Origin: Heliophilum fasciatum
Lineage (GTDB): Bacteria; Bacillota; Desulfitobacteriia; Heliobacteriales; Heliobacteriaceae
Direction: 5' to 3'
Length of the DNA: 64,000 bases
Assembly: GCF_004341395.1 (NCBI RefSeq)
Contig: NZ_SLXT01000002.1
Span: 62,001-126,000, forward strand
Made by a program: the position numbers and the translations under genes
The notes under the pieces: model-generated
The model's database searches: none
Told to the model about the DNA's origin: nothing
What the model saw: the letters and a program-made list of their open reading frames with translations, nothing else
Shown here: positions 42,776 to 52,004 of the stretch, piece by piece
Position numbering within the stretch: position 1 is the stretch's first letter
Layout of the letters: every line of letters starts with the position of its first letter

Positions 42776-43316
42776 TCGCGACGCCGCTGTCGCGTACGCT
42801 AATCGTTACTACCAAAACCATAATCCCGCCTATCCTGACTTTGATGATCAGCCCTGGGAGGGCGGCAATTGTGCCAACTTTATCTCCCAGTGCCTCTATG
42901 CCGGCGGCATGCCCTGGATCACCGGCCCGCCAAGCCAGTACACTTCCGTCAAATACTGGTGGTGTCAACCCGGTGCCACCGATCGCGACGGCGATAAGCG
43001 TATTACCTTGACATGGAAAGTGGCCCTGGCCTTTGGCCTTCATTGGGCCAAGCGCGCCGCCAAGTATACCGAGGAAGCACCGGCGACGGTGCTCCTCAAT
43101 TTTAACCTCTGGTCACGCCGCCTTGACCGGGGCGACGTGATTCAACTTACCCAAGCCAACGGCAATCCCTATCACACCTTGATCCTTGTCCAGCGCAGTG
43201 GCAGCGACTGGCTCCTGGCCGCCCAAACGTACGATACGAATGACCGCTCCCTCTTTAGCACATTGACAGCGATGGCCGGCACCGGGCAGCGGGTTCGTTT
43301 CTATCAGATGGGCTAA
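42768..43316 (+). CDS. Putative amidase-domain protein (amidase_6-like)
   Basis: A 182-aa protein matching the putative amidase domain found in many Firmicutes: YANRYYQNHNPAYPDF, then GGNCANFISQCLYAGGMPW with the candidate catalytic Cys, and YHTLILVQR with a candidate His. Relatives are usually secreted peptidoglycan-type NlpC/P60-like hydrolases, but no signal peptide is seen here. GGGAGGAG precedes ATG 42768. The eight-base overlap with the hydrogenase protease makes it part of the hydrogenase operon, an unexpected partner. Confidence 0.78.
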   Translation: MYDRDAAVAYANRYYQNHNPAYPDFDDQPWEGGNCANFISQCLYAGGMPWITGPPSQYTSVKYWWCQPGATDRDGDKRITLTWKVALAFGLHWAKRAAKYTEEAPATVLLNFNLWSRRLDRGDVIQLTQANGNPYHTLILVQRSGSDWLLAAQTYDTNDRSLFSTLTAMAGTGQRVRFYQMG

Positions 43317-43461
43317 CGAAAAAGACCGTCGACAATCTTTGCGGACGTAGGTAATACCTCCTTGTCGCCATCCTTCTCTAGGGATATAATAAGCAAAACG
43401 TTCCATATACTGCCTATTTACTTACATCCTGCCGAAAAGCCCTGGAGAAAGGACAATCATC

Positions 43462-44001
43462 ATGGAGAATCGTCGTCTCATCATCTATGCATCGCTGCTG
43501 TTCTTTGTGTTTCTCGCGGCCTATCTTGGCTATAGCTCCTCGATCTCGCCCAAAGAAGTGCCGACACCGCCACCACCACGGCGAACCGCCGCTCCCCCCG
43601 TGGAAGAAGGCCCCACCGAAAAAGAAAAAGCCGCCAAAGAATCGCTCAACACCCTCAAAGGCATGGCTAGCAACATGCGCACCACCATGGTCACGGCGGA
43701 CGAACTGCGCGAAAAAATGCGCGGTAACGAAAGCAGCTTTGCCGTTTTCGATCTGCGTACCAAAAAAGAATTTTCTAAGGGGCACATCAAGGGCGCAACC
43801 CATCTCCCCTTCGATGAATTTCCGGAAAAACTAAACACCTTACCGAAGGACAAAACGCTGGTTTTGTATTGCGCCACCGGCCAGATGTCGGCAGCAGCCC
43901 TCACATCGCTCAAGCTTGCCGGCTATGAGAACATCTATACGCTCTTCAAAGGCTATAACGACCCGGAGCTTTCCCGGGCCGGCTTTACCATTCAACGGTA
44001 G
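43462..44001 (+). CDS. Membrane-anchored rhodanese-like protein
   Basis: A 179-aa protein with one N-terminal helix (about 6-25), a Pro/Lys/Glu-rich linker and a C-terminal rhodanese domain outside the membrane. The domain shows FDLRTKKEFSKGHIKGATHL and the active-site loop YCATGQMSAAA with the catalytic Cys. Rhodaneses transfer sulfane sulfur to thiols or cyanide. GAGAAAGG precedes the ATG. A strong bidirectional terminator follows. Confidence 0.87.
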   Translation: MENRRLIIYASLLFFVFLAAYLGYSSSISPKEVPTPPPPRRTAAPPVEEGPTEKEKAAKESLNTLKGMASNMRTTMVTADELREKMRGNESSFAVFDLRTKKEFSKGHIKGATHLPFDEFPEKLNTLPKDKTLVLYCATGQMSAAALTSLKLAGYENIYTLFKGYNDPELSRAGFTIQR

Positions 44002-44011
44002 CCACCATAAG

Positions 44012-44062
44012 AAAAGCAAAACCCGTATGGCCGGTACGATCGGCCATACGGGTTTTGCTTTG
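44012..44062. terminator. Strong bidirectional terminator
   Basis: A perfect 21-bp stem (44013-44033 with 44041-44061) around a seven-base loop lies between the convergent rhodanese and chemoreceptor genes. Confidence 0.92.
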
Positions 44063-44113
44063 TGGACTTCGGGCGTTTTTGCATAATTGCAGTTAAAGTT
44101 TTTACCGGGCCGA

Positions 44114-46195
44114 TTATTTACCGCCTTTTTTACGGATAAGCCGGTCCAGATCGGCAATGACCATCTGCGAATTTCTTTCAATCTCCCCGAGGATGCGTTT
44201 GGCCTCGGCCGTATTGCCCGTTTGATAGGCTTGGGCAGCTTGCTTCGCCAAGGCATGGACTTTGGCATGAGGTTCATCAATGTGCTTGAAGATGCTATCA
44301 TCGCGCAGTGGATTGTTGGTATCAAAATACCATTTGCCAAGGTTACACTCCGTATGCGTGCTGATCGATTCGGGATCGATCTGTTCCAGACCATCGATCA
44401 TATTGGCAATACGCAGTTTCCAAAGCAGGTGATCCGATTTGGCCCGCTTCAAGATTTCTACATCCGATAAGACTTGCTGATGATCGTCGGTCTTAAACTT
44501 CGTCATGCTGGTTCGCAACTCACTGGCCATGGCACTGGTTTGCTCTGTCGCCGCCGCGATCGTATCCATGGCAGCCGTCGTTTCTTCAGCCGACGTTGCC
44601 ACTTGTTGGATCTGCTCATTCATATTTTCAATTACGGAAGAAACCGAATCGATCAAGTGAAGAATTCGATCGGAACTGGCCACCTCTTCATCGGTCAATT
44701 GGGTAATGTCATGCACGGCGGCTACCGTATTGTTGACGGCCGCTAAAATCCGCTCTAACGATTCGCCGGCATTATGTACGGCTCGCACACCATATTCAGC
44801 CACAGCCCGGCTTTGCATGGTCGCTTCCAGGGCAGCCGTAGAATTCTCTGTTACCTTACGCATCAAGGTGGCCACATCGACGGCCCCTTGATTGGACTGC
44901 TCCGCCAGTTTGCGTACTTCTTCAGCGACCACGGCGAACCCTTGTCCGGCTTCACCGGCACGGGCCGCTTCAATGGCGGCATTCAGGGCCAGCAAATTGG
45001 TCTGGCTGGCGATGTTGGAAATCGTCTCCGTAATCTGCTGAATTTCCTGGGAATATTGATTGAGCGTCGTCATCCACTCGGCCGTTTCAACCGCTTTTTC
45101 CTTGATTTGCTCCATGCTGCTGATCGTCTCGCCGACCGTTCGTTTGCCATCATGGGCGGCTTGTGCAGTTGTATCGGAAGTGGCTGCAGCCTTCGTCGCT
45201 TTATCTTTGGCGATTTGAATCAGCGATGACAATTCCAGGAGAACCTCGGTCGACTCGCTTACGGCTTGATTGCCTTTTTCCGATTCTTCGGCAATCCGAT
45301 ACACCGTGCTGGCGATTTCACTGACTGCGGCTGACACTTCCTCCGTCGAAGCCGCCATCTGTTCCGAAGCGGCGGCCAACTCATCAGCCGACCGGGTAAT
45401 GGTCGTGACCATGTCCGATTGCTGGCGAATCATCTGGTTAAACGATGCCGTCAGCAATCCTACCTCATCGGTCGAACGAACTTCCCCGCGACTCGTCAAA
45501 TCACCGGCGCCGGCACGGTTCATCTGCCTCTGCACGCCAACGAGGGGCACGGTGATTTCCCGGACCAGGAACATGGCCAGAAGTCCCACGATGATGATAT
45601 TTAATACATTCAGGCCGATCATAGTCAACGTTGCTTGCTGGGCATGAGCCTCTATATCGCCATACAGTTTATTGGCTAATTCGGAATTATGATCGGCCAA
45701 TACTTGCTGGGTATGACTAACTTGTTCAAAGGCTCTGGCGCTGGCAATATACAAATCATAAGCTGCTTGTTTTTGCTCGCGCAGGGCAAAATCCAGCACA
45801 CGGGTACGCACGGCCAGGTACACTTTAGATTGATTCTTCCATTCGGCGATCTTTTCTAACTCGAAGGCATCCAACGCTGTATTCTCATAACGCTCTTGTA
45901 GATCCTTGATCTGCCCTGTATTTTCATCAACCCGTTGAATATAGGCTAAGCGCGTCGGCTCATCGGTACTCCAAATCGCTTGTTGCATCTTCGCTTCATT
46001 GTCGCGCTGAAGAGTCCGAATCTCATTCAGCCACTTTACCGTTAACAATTTGTCGGCATACAGTTCTTCCGCGTTACTTTTGATTTCGTTCATTAAGTAA
46101 TAGTTGATGGTGCCCACAATGGACATCGTAAGTGCCGTCAATGTGATTAACAGCATCATCTTTTGTGCAACTTTTAGATTTCGGATCCAATTCAC
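44114..46195 (-). CDS. Methyl-accepting chemotaxis protein with CZB tail
   Basis: A 693-aa chemoreceptor. Helix 1 (10-30), a four-helix-bundle sensor (30-185), helix 2 (188-208), HAMP, the signalling hairpin with the conserved tip [20 protein letters not shown], and a C-terminal CZB domain ([17 protein letters not shown]) that binds zinc. It signals through CheA/CheW, which are not in the window. The CZB His and Cys are intact, unlike the fragment at base 1. GTG 46195 is nine bases after AAGGAGG; the upstream GTG is too close. Confidence 0.92.
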   Translation of the reverse strand: MNWIRNLKVAQKMMLLITLTALTMSIVGTINYYLMNEIKSNAEELYADKLLTVKWLNEIRTLQRDNEAKMQQAIWSTDEPTRLAYIQRVDENTGQIKDLQERYENTALDAFELEKIAEWKNQSKVYLAVRTRVLDFALREQKQAAYDLYIASARAFEQVSHTQQVLADHNSELANKLYGDIEAHAQQATLTMIGLNVLNIIIVGLLAMFLVREITVPLVGVQRQMNRAGAGDLTSRGEVRSTDEVGLLTASFNQMIRQQSDMVTTITRSADELAAASEQMAASTEEVSAAVSEIASTVYRIAEESEKGNQAVSESTEVLLELSSLIQIAKDKATKAAATSDTTAQAAHDGKRTVGETISSMEQIKEKAVETAEWMTTLNQYSQEIQQITETISNIASQTNLLALNAAIEAARAGEAGQGFAVVAEEVRKLAEQSNQGAVDVATLMRKVTENSTAALEATMQSRAVAEYGVRAVHNAGESLERILAAVNNTVAAVHDITQLTDEEVASSDRILHLIDSVSSVIENMNEQIQQVATSAEETTAAMDTIAAATEQTSAMASELRTSMTKFKTDDHQQVLSDVEILKRAKSDHLLWKLRIANMIDGLEQIDPESISTHTECNLGKWYFDTNNPLRDDSIFKHIDEPHAKVHALAKQAAQAYQTGNTAEAKRILGEIERNSQMVIADLDRLIRKKGGK

Positions 46196-46483
46196 CGGTA
46201 TCACGCCTCCTTGCCTTTTCTTTTCCTTCCTTCCCTCTACCTATGCTTAGGTAAGAAAAAGTTAAATCATTCTCTATGATTATAAGATAAACTGCTTTGC
46301 CAATGTATACTTTCAAGCAATAATTTAATATTTTCATTTAGCACGCAGCGGGTTGTACTTATTTCCGCGCCGCGTCCCAGGTGCCATCGGAAAAGGGATA
46401 ATAACTTCAAGAACAAAGCAGGTAATTCCCCCAATTTTATCGTATTCTTATGTGTAATTCACAAGAAACAGGAGGGATCCCCC

Positions 46484-47335
46484 ATGGATATTCGTAAGGT
46501 CATCGTCATCGGTGCCGGTCAAATGGGTTCCGGTATCGCCCAAACTGCTGCTGTCACCGGCCTGGAAACTGTACTCCATGATGTCCGCCTTGATATCGTG
46601 GAACGCGGCATCGCCAATATTGCCAAAAGTCTCGCTAAATTCGTTGAAAAAGGAAAAATGACGGCCGAAGAACGCGACGCTGCCCTGAGCCGGATTCGTC
46701 CTTCCGATAATTTTGAAAACGCTCGTGATTGCGACCTGGCGATCGAAGCCGTCGTGGAAAACCTGGCTGTTAAATCGACCATCTTCAAGAGCTTGGACAG
46801 CGTCATGCCCGCTCATGCCATCTTGGCCTCGAATACATCGTCCTTGCCCATCACTGAACTGGCCGCCTTTACCGGACGTCCTTCCCAGGTCATCGGCATG
46901 CACTTCATGAACCCCGTACCGATCATGAAACTTGTCGAGATCATCCGGGGCCTCCAGACGAGTGATTCCACCTTTGAAGCCATCGAAAATTTGGCCAAGC
47001 AAATGGGCAAAGTACCGGCATCGTGCCAAGATGTGCCCGGCTTTATCTCCAACCGGGTGCTGCAAGTGATGATCAACGAAGCCATCTGGTGCCTCTACGA
47101 AGGTGTAGCCACCCCTGAAAGCATCGACACGATCATGAAGCTGGGCATGAACCATCCTATGGGCCCCTTGGCCTTGGCCGACCTGATTGGTCTCGATACA
47201 GTGCTTTCGATTCTGGAAGTGCTGCAAAACGGTTATGGCGATCCCAAGTATCGCCCCTGCCCGCTCCTGCGGCAATATGTTAAAGCGGGCTGGCTCGGAC
47301 GCAAGAGCGGCCGTGGTTTCTATAACTATCAATAA
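46484..47335 (+). CDS. hbd: 3-hydroxybutyryl-CoA dehydrogenase
   Basis: A 283-aa NAD(P)-dependent dehydrogenase interconverting acetoacetyl-CoA and 3-hydroxybutyryl-CoA. The Rossmann motif VIVIGAGQMGSGIAQTAA starts at residue 6. The active-site region ASNTSSLPITELA and GMHFMNPVPIMKLVEI (catalytic His) and the C-terminal YDTIMKLG-like DTIMKLGMNHPMGPL are family hallmarks. AGGAGG precedes the ATG. The acyl-CoA dehydrogenase gene starts 93 bases on, so both likely serve beta-oxidation or butyrate synthesis. Confidence 0.92.
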   Translation: MDIRKVIVIGAGQMGSGIAQTAAVTGLETVLHDVRLDIVERGIANIAKSLAKFVEKGKMTAEERDAALSRIRPSDNFENARDCDLAIEAVVENLAVKSTIFKSLDSVMPAHAILASNTSSLPITELAAFTGRPSQVIGMHFMNPVPIMKLVEIIRGLQTSDSTFEAIENLAKQMGKVPASCQDVPGFISNRVLQVMINEAIWCLYEGVATPESIDTIMKLGMNHPMGPLALADLIGLDTVLSILEVLQNGYGDPKYRPCPLLRQYVKAGWLGRKSGRGFYNYQ

Positions 47336-47428
47336 TGCGACTATCGTTCCCTACCACCATCATCGTTCATTATTCTGTTGTCAACAACATTCCCTTCACA
47401 ATTGCCAGTAACTAAAGGAGGAATTTTG

Positions 47429-48574
47429 ATGGATTTCCGTCTCGATGAAGATCAAGCATTATTTGCAGCAACCGTGCAAAAATTTGTGCAAAACGAAGTG
47501 GCCCCCCTGGCCGAAACGCTCGATCGGGAAAGCCGTTTCCCGAAAGAAACAATCGCCAAGATGGCTGAACTTGGCCTGATGGGCGTTTCCGTTCCGGAAG
47601 AACTGGGCGGCAGCGGCGGCGACTATTTAAGTTACATTCTGTTCGTGGAAGAACTGGCCAAAGCCTGCGCTTCCACCGCCGTGATCGTCGCGGTACATAC
47701 TGGTCTCGGCTGCGGCGCGCTTCAAGCTTTTGGCACACCGGAGCAGCAAGAACGCTTCTTGCAACCGCTGGCGGAAGGTCGCATGATCGGTGGCTACGCC
47801 TTGACCGAACCGAACGCCGGCTCTGATGCCGCTTCGATTCAATTGGAAGCTCGTGATGCCGGTGACCATTTTGTGCTTAACGGCAGCAAAATGTGGATCA
47901 CCAATGCCACCGAAGCCGGTGTCTTCATCACCTTTGTACGGACCGAACCGGGATCACGCGGCGCCAACGGTGTTACGTGCTTGCTCGTCGAACGGGATAC
48001 GCCGGGCCTAACGATCAGTGCCCCCATCGAAAAAATGGGCTTACACGGTTCCCCCACCTGCGAATTGATCTTTGAAGATGCCCGCGTTCCCAAAGCCAAC
48101 GTGCTGGGCACCATCGGCGAAGGCTTCAAAGTGGCCATGCGCCTTTTAGACGGCGGACGGATCGCCATCGCTGCGCAAGGTCTGGGCATCGCGGAAGGCG
48201 CCTTCCAGTATGCCTGCAAATACATCAAGGAACGGCAGCAATTCGGCCGTTCGATTGCCGCCAACCAAGGGATTCAGTGGATGGTCGCCGATATGGCCAG
48301 CGAAATTGAAGCCGCCAAACTGCTGGTCTATCAAGCCGCTTGGTTGAAAACCAACGGCCTGCCGCACGGCAAAGAAGCATCCATCGCCAAAAAATACGCT
48401 ACCGACACGGCCATGCGCGTCACCACCGACTGCGTGCAGTTGCTGGGCGGCTATGGTTACAGCAAGGAATACCCTGTCGAGCGGTACATGCGCGACGCCA
48501 AAGTCACCCAAATCTACGAAGGCACCAACCAAGTTCAGCGTTTGGTCATTGCCAAATACCTGTTGCGCGACTAA
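47429..48574 (+). CDS. Acyl-CoA dehydrogenase
   Basis: A 381-aa FAD enzyme forming a trans double bond between C2 and C3 of acyl-CoA. FAD and substrate motifs YALTEPNAGSDAAS and MWITNA are present, and the catalytic Glu is in QIYEGTNQVQRL near the C-terminus. It is of the short/branched-chain type. No EtfAB genes are in the window, so its electron acceptor is unknown. ATG 47429 follows AGGAGG; the frame upstream lacks a site. It lies between hbd and the CoA-transferase pair. Confidence 0.92.
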   Translation: MDFRLDEDQALFAATVQKFVQNEVAPLAETLDRESRFPKETIAKMAELGLMGVSVPEELGGSGGDYLSYILFVEELAKACASTAVIVAVHTGLGCGALQAFGTPEQQERFLQPLAEGRMIGGYALTEPNAGSDAASIQLEARDAGDHFVLNGSKMWITNATEAGVFITFVRTEPGSRGANGVTCLLVERDTPGLTISAPIEKMGLHGSPTCELIFEDARVPKANVLGTIGEGFKVAMRLLDGGRIAIAAQGLGIAEGAFQYACKYIKERQQFGRSIAANQGIQWMVADMASEIEAAKLLVYQAAWLKTNGLPHGKEASIAKKYATDTAMRVTTDCVQLLGGYGYSKEYPVERYMRDAKVTQIYEGTNQVQRLVIAKYLLRD

Positions 48575-48590
48575 TGTAGGAGGCTTACTT

Positions 48591-49571
48591 GTGACACAGC
48601 AAAAACGCATCTCCCTGAAAGAAGCTGCCGGACTGATCAAAGATGGCGACGCCATCACCTTTTCCGGCTTTACGATTTGGCGCCGTCCCTTTGCCATGAT
48701 CTACGAACTGATCCGCCAAGGACGCAAAAACCTTCACCTGATGGAAGTCAACGGTGGAACCCATACGGATATGTTTGCCGGCGCCGGTGCCTTAGGTATC
48801 TGGGAGTCCTGCTGGGCCGGTCACGAATTATACGGAAAATTAGGCGCCAACGTGTCTCGGCGTGCGCAGGCCGGCGAAATGCTGGTGGAAGACTACAGCC
48901 ACGTGCACATGGTCTGCCGCTTTGCTGCCGGTTCCATGGGTCTTCCTTACTATCCTACCTACGCCTCCCTCGGTACTGACATCCTCAACCCGGCCTACGA
49001 TACCCTGGGTAATGCCGGTCTCCGTGACGGGAGCAACCCCAAAATTCCCCGTCACAAATATCTCCATGCCACCAGCGATTTCTACGAGCCGAGCCATCTT
49101 CTGCACATTCCTGCCGCTCGGCCGGACTGGTGCATTGTCCAAGCCCAGCTTGTCGGGGAAGAAGGCACGATCCGCATCAATGGCCAGAAATACTCCGATG
49201 AAGAAGCGATCAAGTCCGCTGAGCGCGTGATTGTCCTGGCGGAGTCGGTTGTACCGGAATCGGCACTGCGCCAAGAGCCGGAACGCAACCTCATCCCTCC
49301 CTATTTTGTCGATTACATCATTGAAGTTCCCTGGGGCGCTCACCCCACCGGTGTCTACGGCAATTATGAAGTAGACGGGAAATTTATTAACGACTACTAC
49401 AACCGCACCAAGACGCAAGAAGGTTTTGATGCCTGGGCCCAAGAGTGGATCTATGGCGTGGAATCGCATGAAGAATATCTCGCCAAGCTTGGTATTTCCC
49501 GCCTGGAAAGCCTGCGCGCCAACCCCATGCTGAAATATTCGACCAACGTAAAGCGAGGGAGCCGGTCATGA
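48591..49571 (+). CDS. Family I CoA-transferase subunit A (glutaconate CoA-transferase-like)
   Basis: A 326-aa subunit of the glutaconate/3-oxoacid CoA-transferase class (IKDGDAITFSGF, AGAGALGIWES, RINGQKYSDEEAI). With the next protein it moves CoA between carboxylic acids. GTG 48591 follows TAGGAGG. It overlaps subunit B by four bases (ATGA). The substrate is not clear: related IpdAB-type proteins are hydrolases of ring-derived CoA esters instead of transferases. Confidence 0.82.
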   Translation: MTQQKRISLKEAAGLIKDGDAITFSGFTIWRRPFAMIYELIRQGRKNLHLMEVNGGTHTDMFAGAGALGIWESCWAGHELYGKLGANVSRRAQAGEMLVEDYSHVHMVCRFAAGSMGLPYYPTYASLGTDILNPAYDTLGNAGLRDGSNPKIPRHKYLHATSDFYEPSHLLHIPAARPDWCIVQAQLVGEEGTIRINGQKYSDEEAIKSAERVIVLAESVVPESALRQEPERNLIPPYFVDYIIEVPWGAHPTGVYGNYEVDGKFINDYYNRTKTQEGFDAWAQEWIYGVESHEEYLAKLGISRLESLRANPMLKYSTNVKRGSRS

Positions 49572-50368
49572 CCAAATTAGCACCTGGTGAATATAAAACC
49601 ATCGATCTATTGGCCGTGGCTGCCGCCCGGGAAGTCAATGATCGCGACATCGTTTTTGCCGGCACCGGACTGCCGATGCTGGCGATTCTTTTGGCCCAAG
49701 CAACCCAAGCTCCTGATGCCGTTTGTATCTATGAAGCCGGTACGGTCGACGGACGGCCGGTTCACCTGCCCACGTCCGTCGGTGATGCGCGTTGTGTCTA
49801 CCAATCGTCAGTGACATCGGGCCTCTTTGATGTCTTTAATCAACTGCAGCGTGGCAAAGTGGATCTGGCGTTTCTTGGCGGCGCTGAGATCGATCAGTAC
49901 GGCAACGTCAACACGACGGCCATCGGTGGCTATGCACCGACACCGAAACTGCGTCTGACCGGCAGCGGTGGCAACCCCGATATCAACGCGTTGGCCAAAC
50001 GCACTGTCTTTATCATGGTGCAGGAAAAACGCCGGTTTAAGGAGCGCGTCGATTACATCACTTCCCCCGGCTGGCGCATTCCCCGCTGGCCCTCCGGCGA
50101 GTTGGTGCATAAACGCGAAGTCTACGGTGACAAATTCCGCGGCGGTGTATCGGCCGTGATCACCGATATGGCTGTTTTTCGTTTTGACGAAGAGGGCATT
50201 ATGTATCTCGACACGGTTCATCCCGGCTTTACACCGGAAGATGTGCTCAACAACGTCAGCTTTGACCTCAACATTAGCCGATGCCGCGGCGTTACCGAGC
50301 CGCCGACCCAAGAAGAAATCGATCTTCTTTACCACAAGATCGACCCGGAAGGGATTTTCTTGAAATAG
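49568..50368 (+). CDS. Family I CoA-transferase subunit B
   Basis: A 266-aa partner of the subunit at 48591-49571. GTGLPMLAILLAQ and VCIYEAGTVDG (with a Glu in the position expected for the active-site carboxylate) are seen, with LAFLGGAEIDQYGNVNTTAIG later. Translation is coupled through ATGA. It completes an hbd, dehydrogenase, CoA-transferase cluster for activating and oxidising short-chain or dicarboxylic acids. Confidence 0.82.
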   Translation: MTKLAPGEYKTIDLLAVAAAREVNDRDIVFAGTGLPMLAILLAQATQAPDAVCIYEAGTVDGRPVHLPTSVGDARCVYQSSVTSGLFDVFNQLQRGKVDLAFLGGAEIDQYGNVNTTAIGGYAPTPKLRLTGSGGNPDINALAKRTVFIMVQEKRRFKERVDYITSPGWRIPRWPSGELVHKREVYGDKFRGGVSAVITDMAVFRFDEEGIMYLDTVHPGFTPEDVLNNVSFDLNISRCRGVTEPPTQEEIDLLYHKIDPEGIFLK

Positions 50369-50461
50369 CAATATCGGCATTGAACACTGTCCTTACTTCC
50401 TGTAGAATAAAAATGAACAATGTCATCTACTACATGAAAATTGCTTAGGTAAATGTAAAAA

Positions 50462-50503
50462 AATAAGGAGGAGCCTGTCACCAAGGCCCCTCCTTATTTT
50501 TTT
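50462..50503 (+). terminator. Leader hairpin/terminator ahead of the first ArsB-like gene
   Basis: AATAAGGAGG-A-GCCT pairs with AGGC-C-CCTCCTTATT around the loop GTCACCA and is followed by seven T residues. It lies 30 bases before the GTG of the transporter. An almost identical copy precedes the paralogue at 52005. It may end the CoA-transferase transcript or act as an attenuator. Confidence 0.85.
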
Positions 50504-50532
50504 ACAAGTGAAAACTAGAGGAGGTATGATCA

Positions 50533-51813
50533 GTGAACGATGTTGCTTTTGGAATTTCCATTCTTGTTTTTATTGTCACTTATGGACTGATCATCTGGGA
50601 AAAGGTTCCTCGTGCCATTACGGCCATGCTTGGTGGCCTCATCATGATCTTGCTTGGCCTTGTGAGCCAAGAAGTGGCCATCAAAGATGACATTGATTTC
50701 AATACACTGGGACTGTTGATCGGCATGATGATTTTGGTGGCGATCACGCGGCGCACAGGTGCCTTTGAAGCCTTAGCAATTTGGGCGGCCAGAATTACCG
50801 GTGGTCATCCTCTTTACTTACTGGGTTTGCTGGCGTTGATTACCGCCGGTACTTCGGCACTGCTGGATAATGTCACAACAGTACTGCTGATCGCGCCGAT
50901 CACGATCATTTTAGCGGAAACCCTCAAGCTTCCGCCGTTACCTTTTTTGATCACCGAAGTACTCGCCTCCAACATTGGCGGTACAGCCACCTTAATCGGC
51001 GATCCGCCGAATATCATGATCGGCAGCGCGACCGGTCTGGGCTTTGTCGACTTTTTGATGCACATGGCCCCGATCGCCATCATCATCATGGTGGTCACCA
51101 TTGCTGTTTTAATGTTCATCTATCGCCGGGCGCTACAAACCGATGAAGCCACGCGCCGCAATATCATTGCCCTAAGCCCCCAAGACGAGATCAAAGACTG
51201 GGCATTGCTTAAAAAGTGCTTGTTGGTTTTAACCCTTACCATTACCGCTTTTATGTTTCACGGTGTCCTTCACCTCGAATCGGCCACGGTGGCGCTGACC
51301 GGTGCGGTAATTTTAATGATCATCAGTCGGGAAGAGCCGGAGGAAATTTTCCTGCTCATCGAATGGCCGACGATCTTCTTCTTTATCGGTCTTTTTGTCC
51401 TTGTGGGTGGCTTGAAAGCGACCGGTGTTATTGCAGCTCTGGCCGGTTGGGCCTTGAACATTACCCAAGGTGATCCGCAGACAACAGCTTTGCTGGTGCT
51501 TTGGTTATCGGCAATCGCCTCTAGCTTTATCGATAATATCCCCTTTGTGGCTACGATGATTCCCATGCTTCAAGAAATGGGCAGCTTATCAGGAATGCCG
51601 CTAGACACCATTTGGTGGGCGCTGGCCCTGGGTGCTTGCCTTGGCGGTAACGGTACCCTCATCGGTGCATCAGCGAACATTATCGTCGCCGGTATCGCCG
51701 AAAAAGCCGGCACTCCGATCTCTTTTCGCCAATTTTTCCTCATCGGCTTTCCGCTCATGCTGCTTTCGATCGTCCTGGCTCACGGTTATATTTATTTACG
51801 CTATTTCCTCTAA
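50533..51813 (+). CDS. ArsB/NhaD-superfamily ion transporter, copy 1
   Basis: A 426-aa membrane protein of the ion-transporter superfamily (ArsB, NhaD, SLC13/P-protein types), with about eleven helices. The duplicated core motifs are LLDNVTTVLLIAPI with GGTATLIGDPPNIMIG in the first half and SFIDNIPFVATMIPM with LGGNGTLIGASANIIV in the second. Substrate could be Na+/H+, arsenite or a carboxylate; motifs do not decide. GTG 50533 follows GAGGAGG. The next gene is a close paralogue. Confidence 0.85.
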   Translation: MNDVAFGISILVFIVTYGLIIWEKVPRAITAMLGGLIMILLGLVSQEVAIKDDIDFNTLGLLIGMMILVAITRRTGAFEALAIWAARITGGHPLYLLGLLALITAGTSALLDNVTTVLLIAPITIILAETLKLPPLPFLITEVLASNIGGTATLIGDPPNIMIGSATGLGFVDFLMHMAPIAIIIMVVTIAVLMFIYRRALQTDEATRRNIIALSPQDEIKDWALLKKCLLVLTLTITAFMFHGVLHLESATVALTGAVILMIISREEPEEIFLLIEWPTIFFFIGLFVLVGGLKATGVIAALAGWALNITQGDPQTTALLVLWLSAIASSFIDNIPFVATMIPMLQEMGSLSGMPLDTIWWALALGACLGGNGTLIGASANIIVAGIAEKAGTPISFRQFFLIGFPLMLLSIVLAHGYIYLRYFL

Positions 51814-51928
51814 CGGTGCCGGAAAACCGCAAGCCCCTTGAAACTTGTGATTACTTCCGGTAAAATTAACAGTATCAACATTAACCACCCATATAACGGA
51901 ATGCATATACGTGTTATAACGAACCGAT

Positions 51929-51970
51929 AACAAGGAGGAGCCTGTCACCAAGGCCCCTCCTTGTTTTTTT
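51929..51970 (+). terminator. Leader hairpin/terminator ahead of the second ArsB-like gene
   Basis: Same structure as 50462-50503, with AACAAGG/CCTTGTT replacing AATAAGG/CCTTATT, a compensatory pair change. An eight-T tract follows and the GTG is 34 bases on. Confidence 0.85.
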
Positions 51971-52004
51971 ATGCCCTTTTCAAAATGAAACGGAGGTATT
52001 GCCA

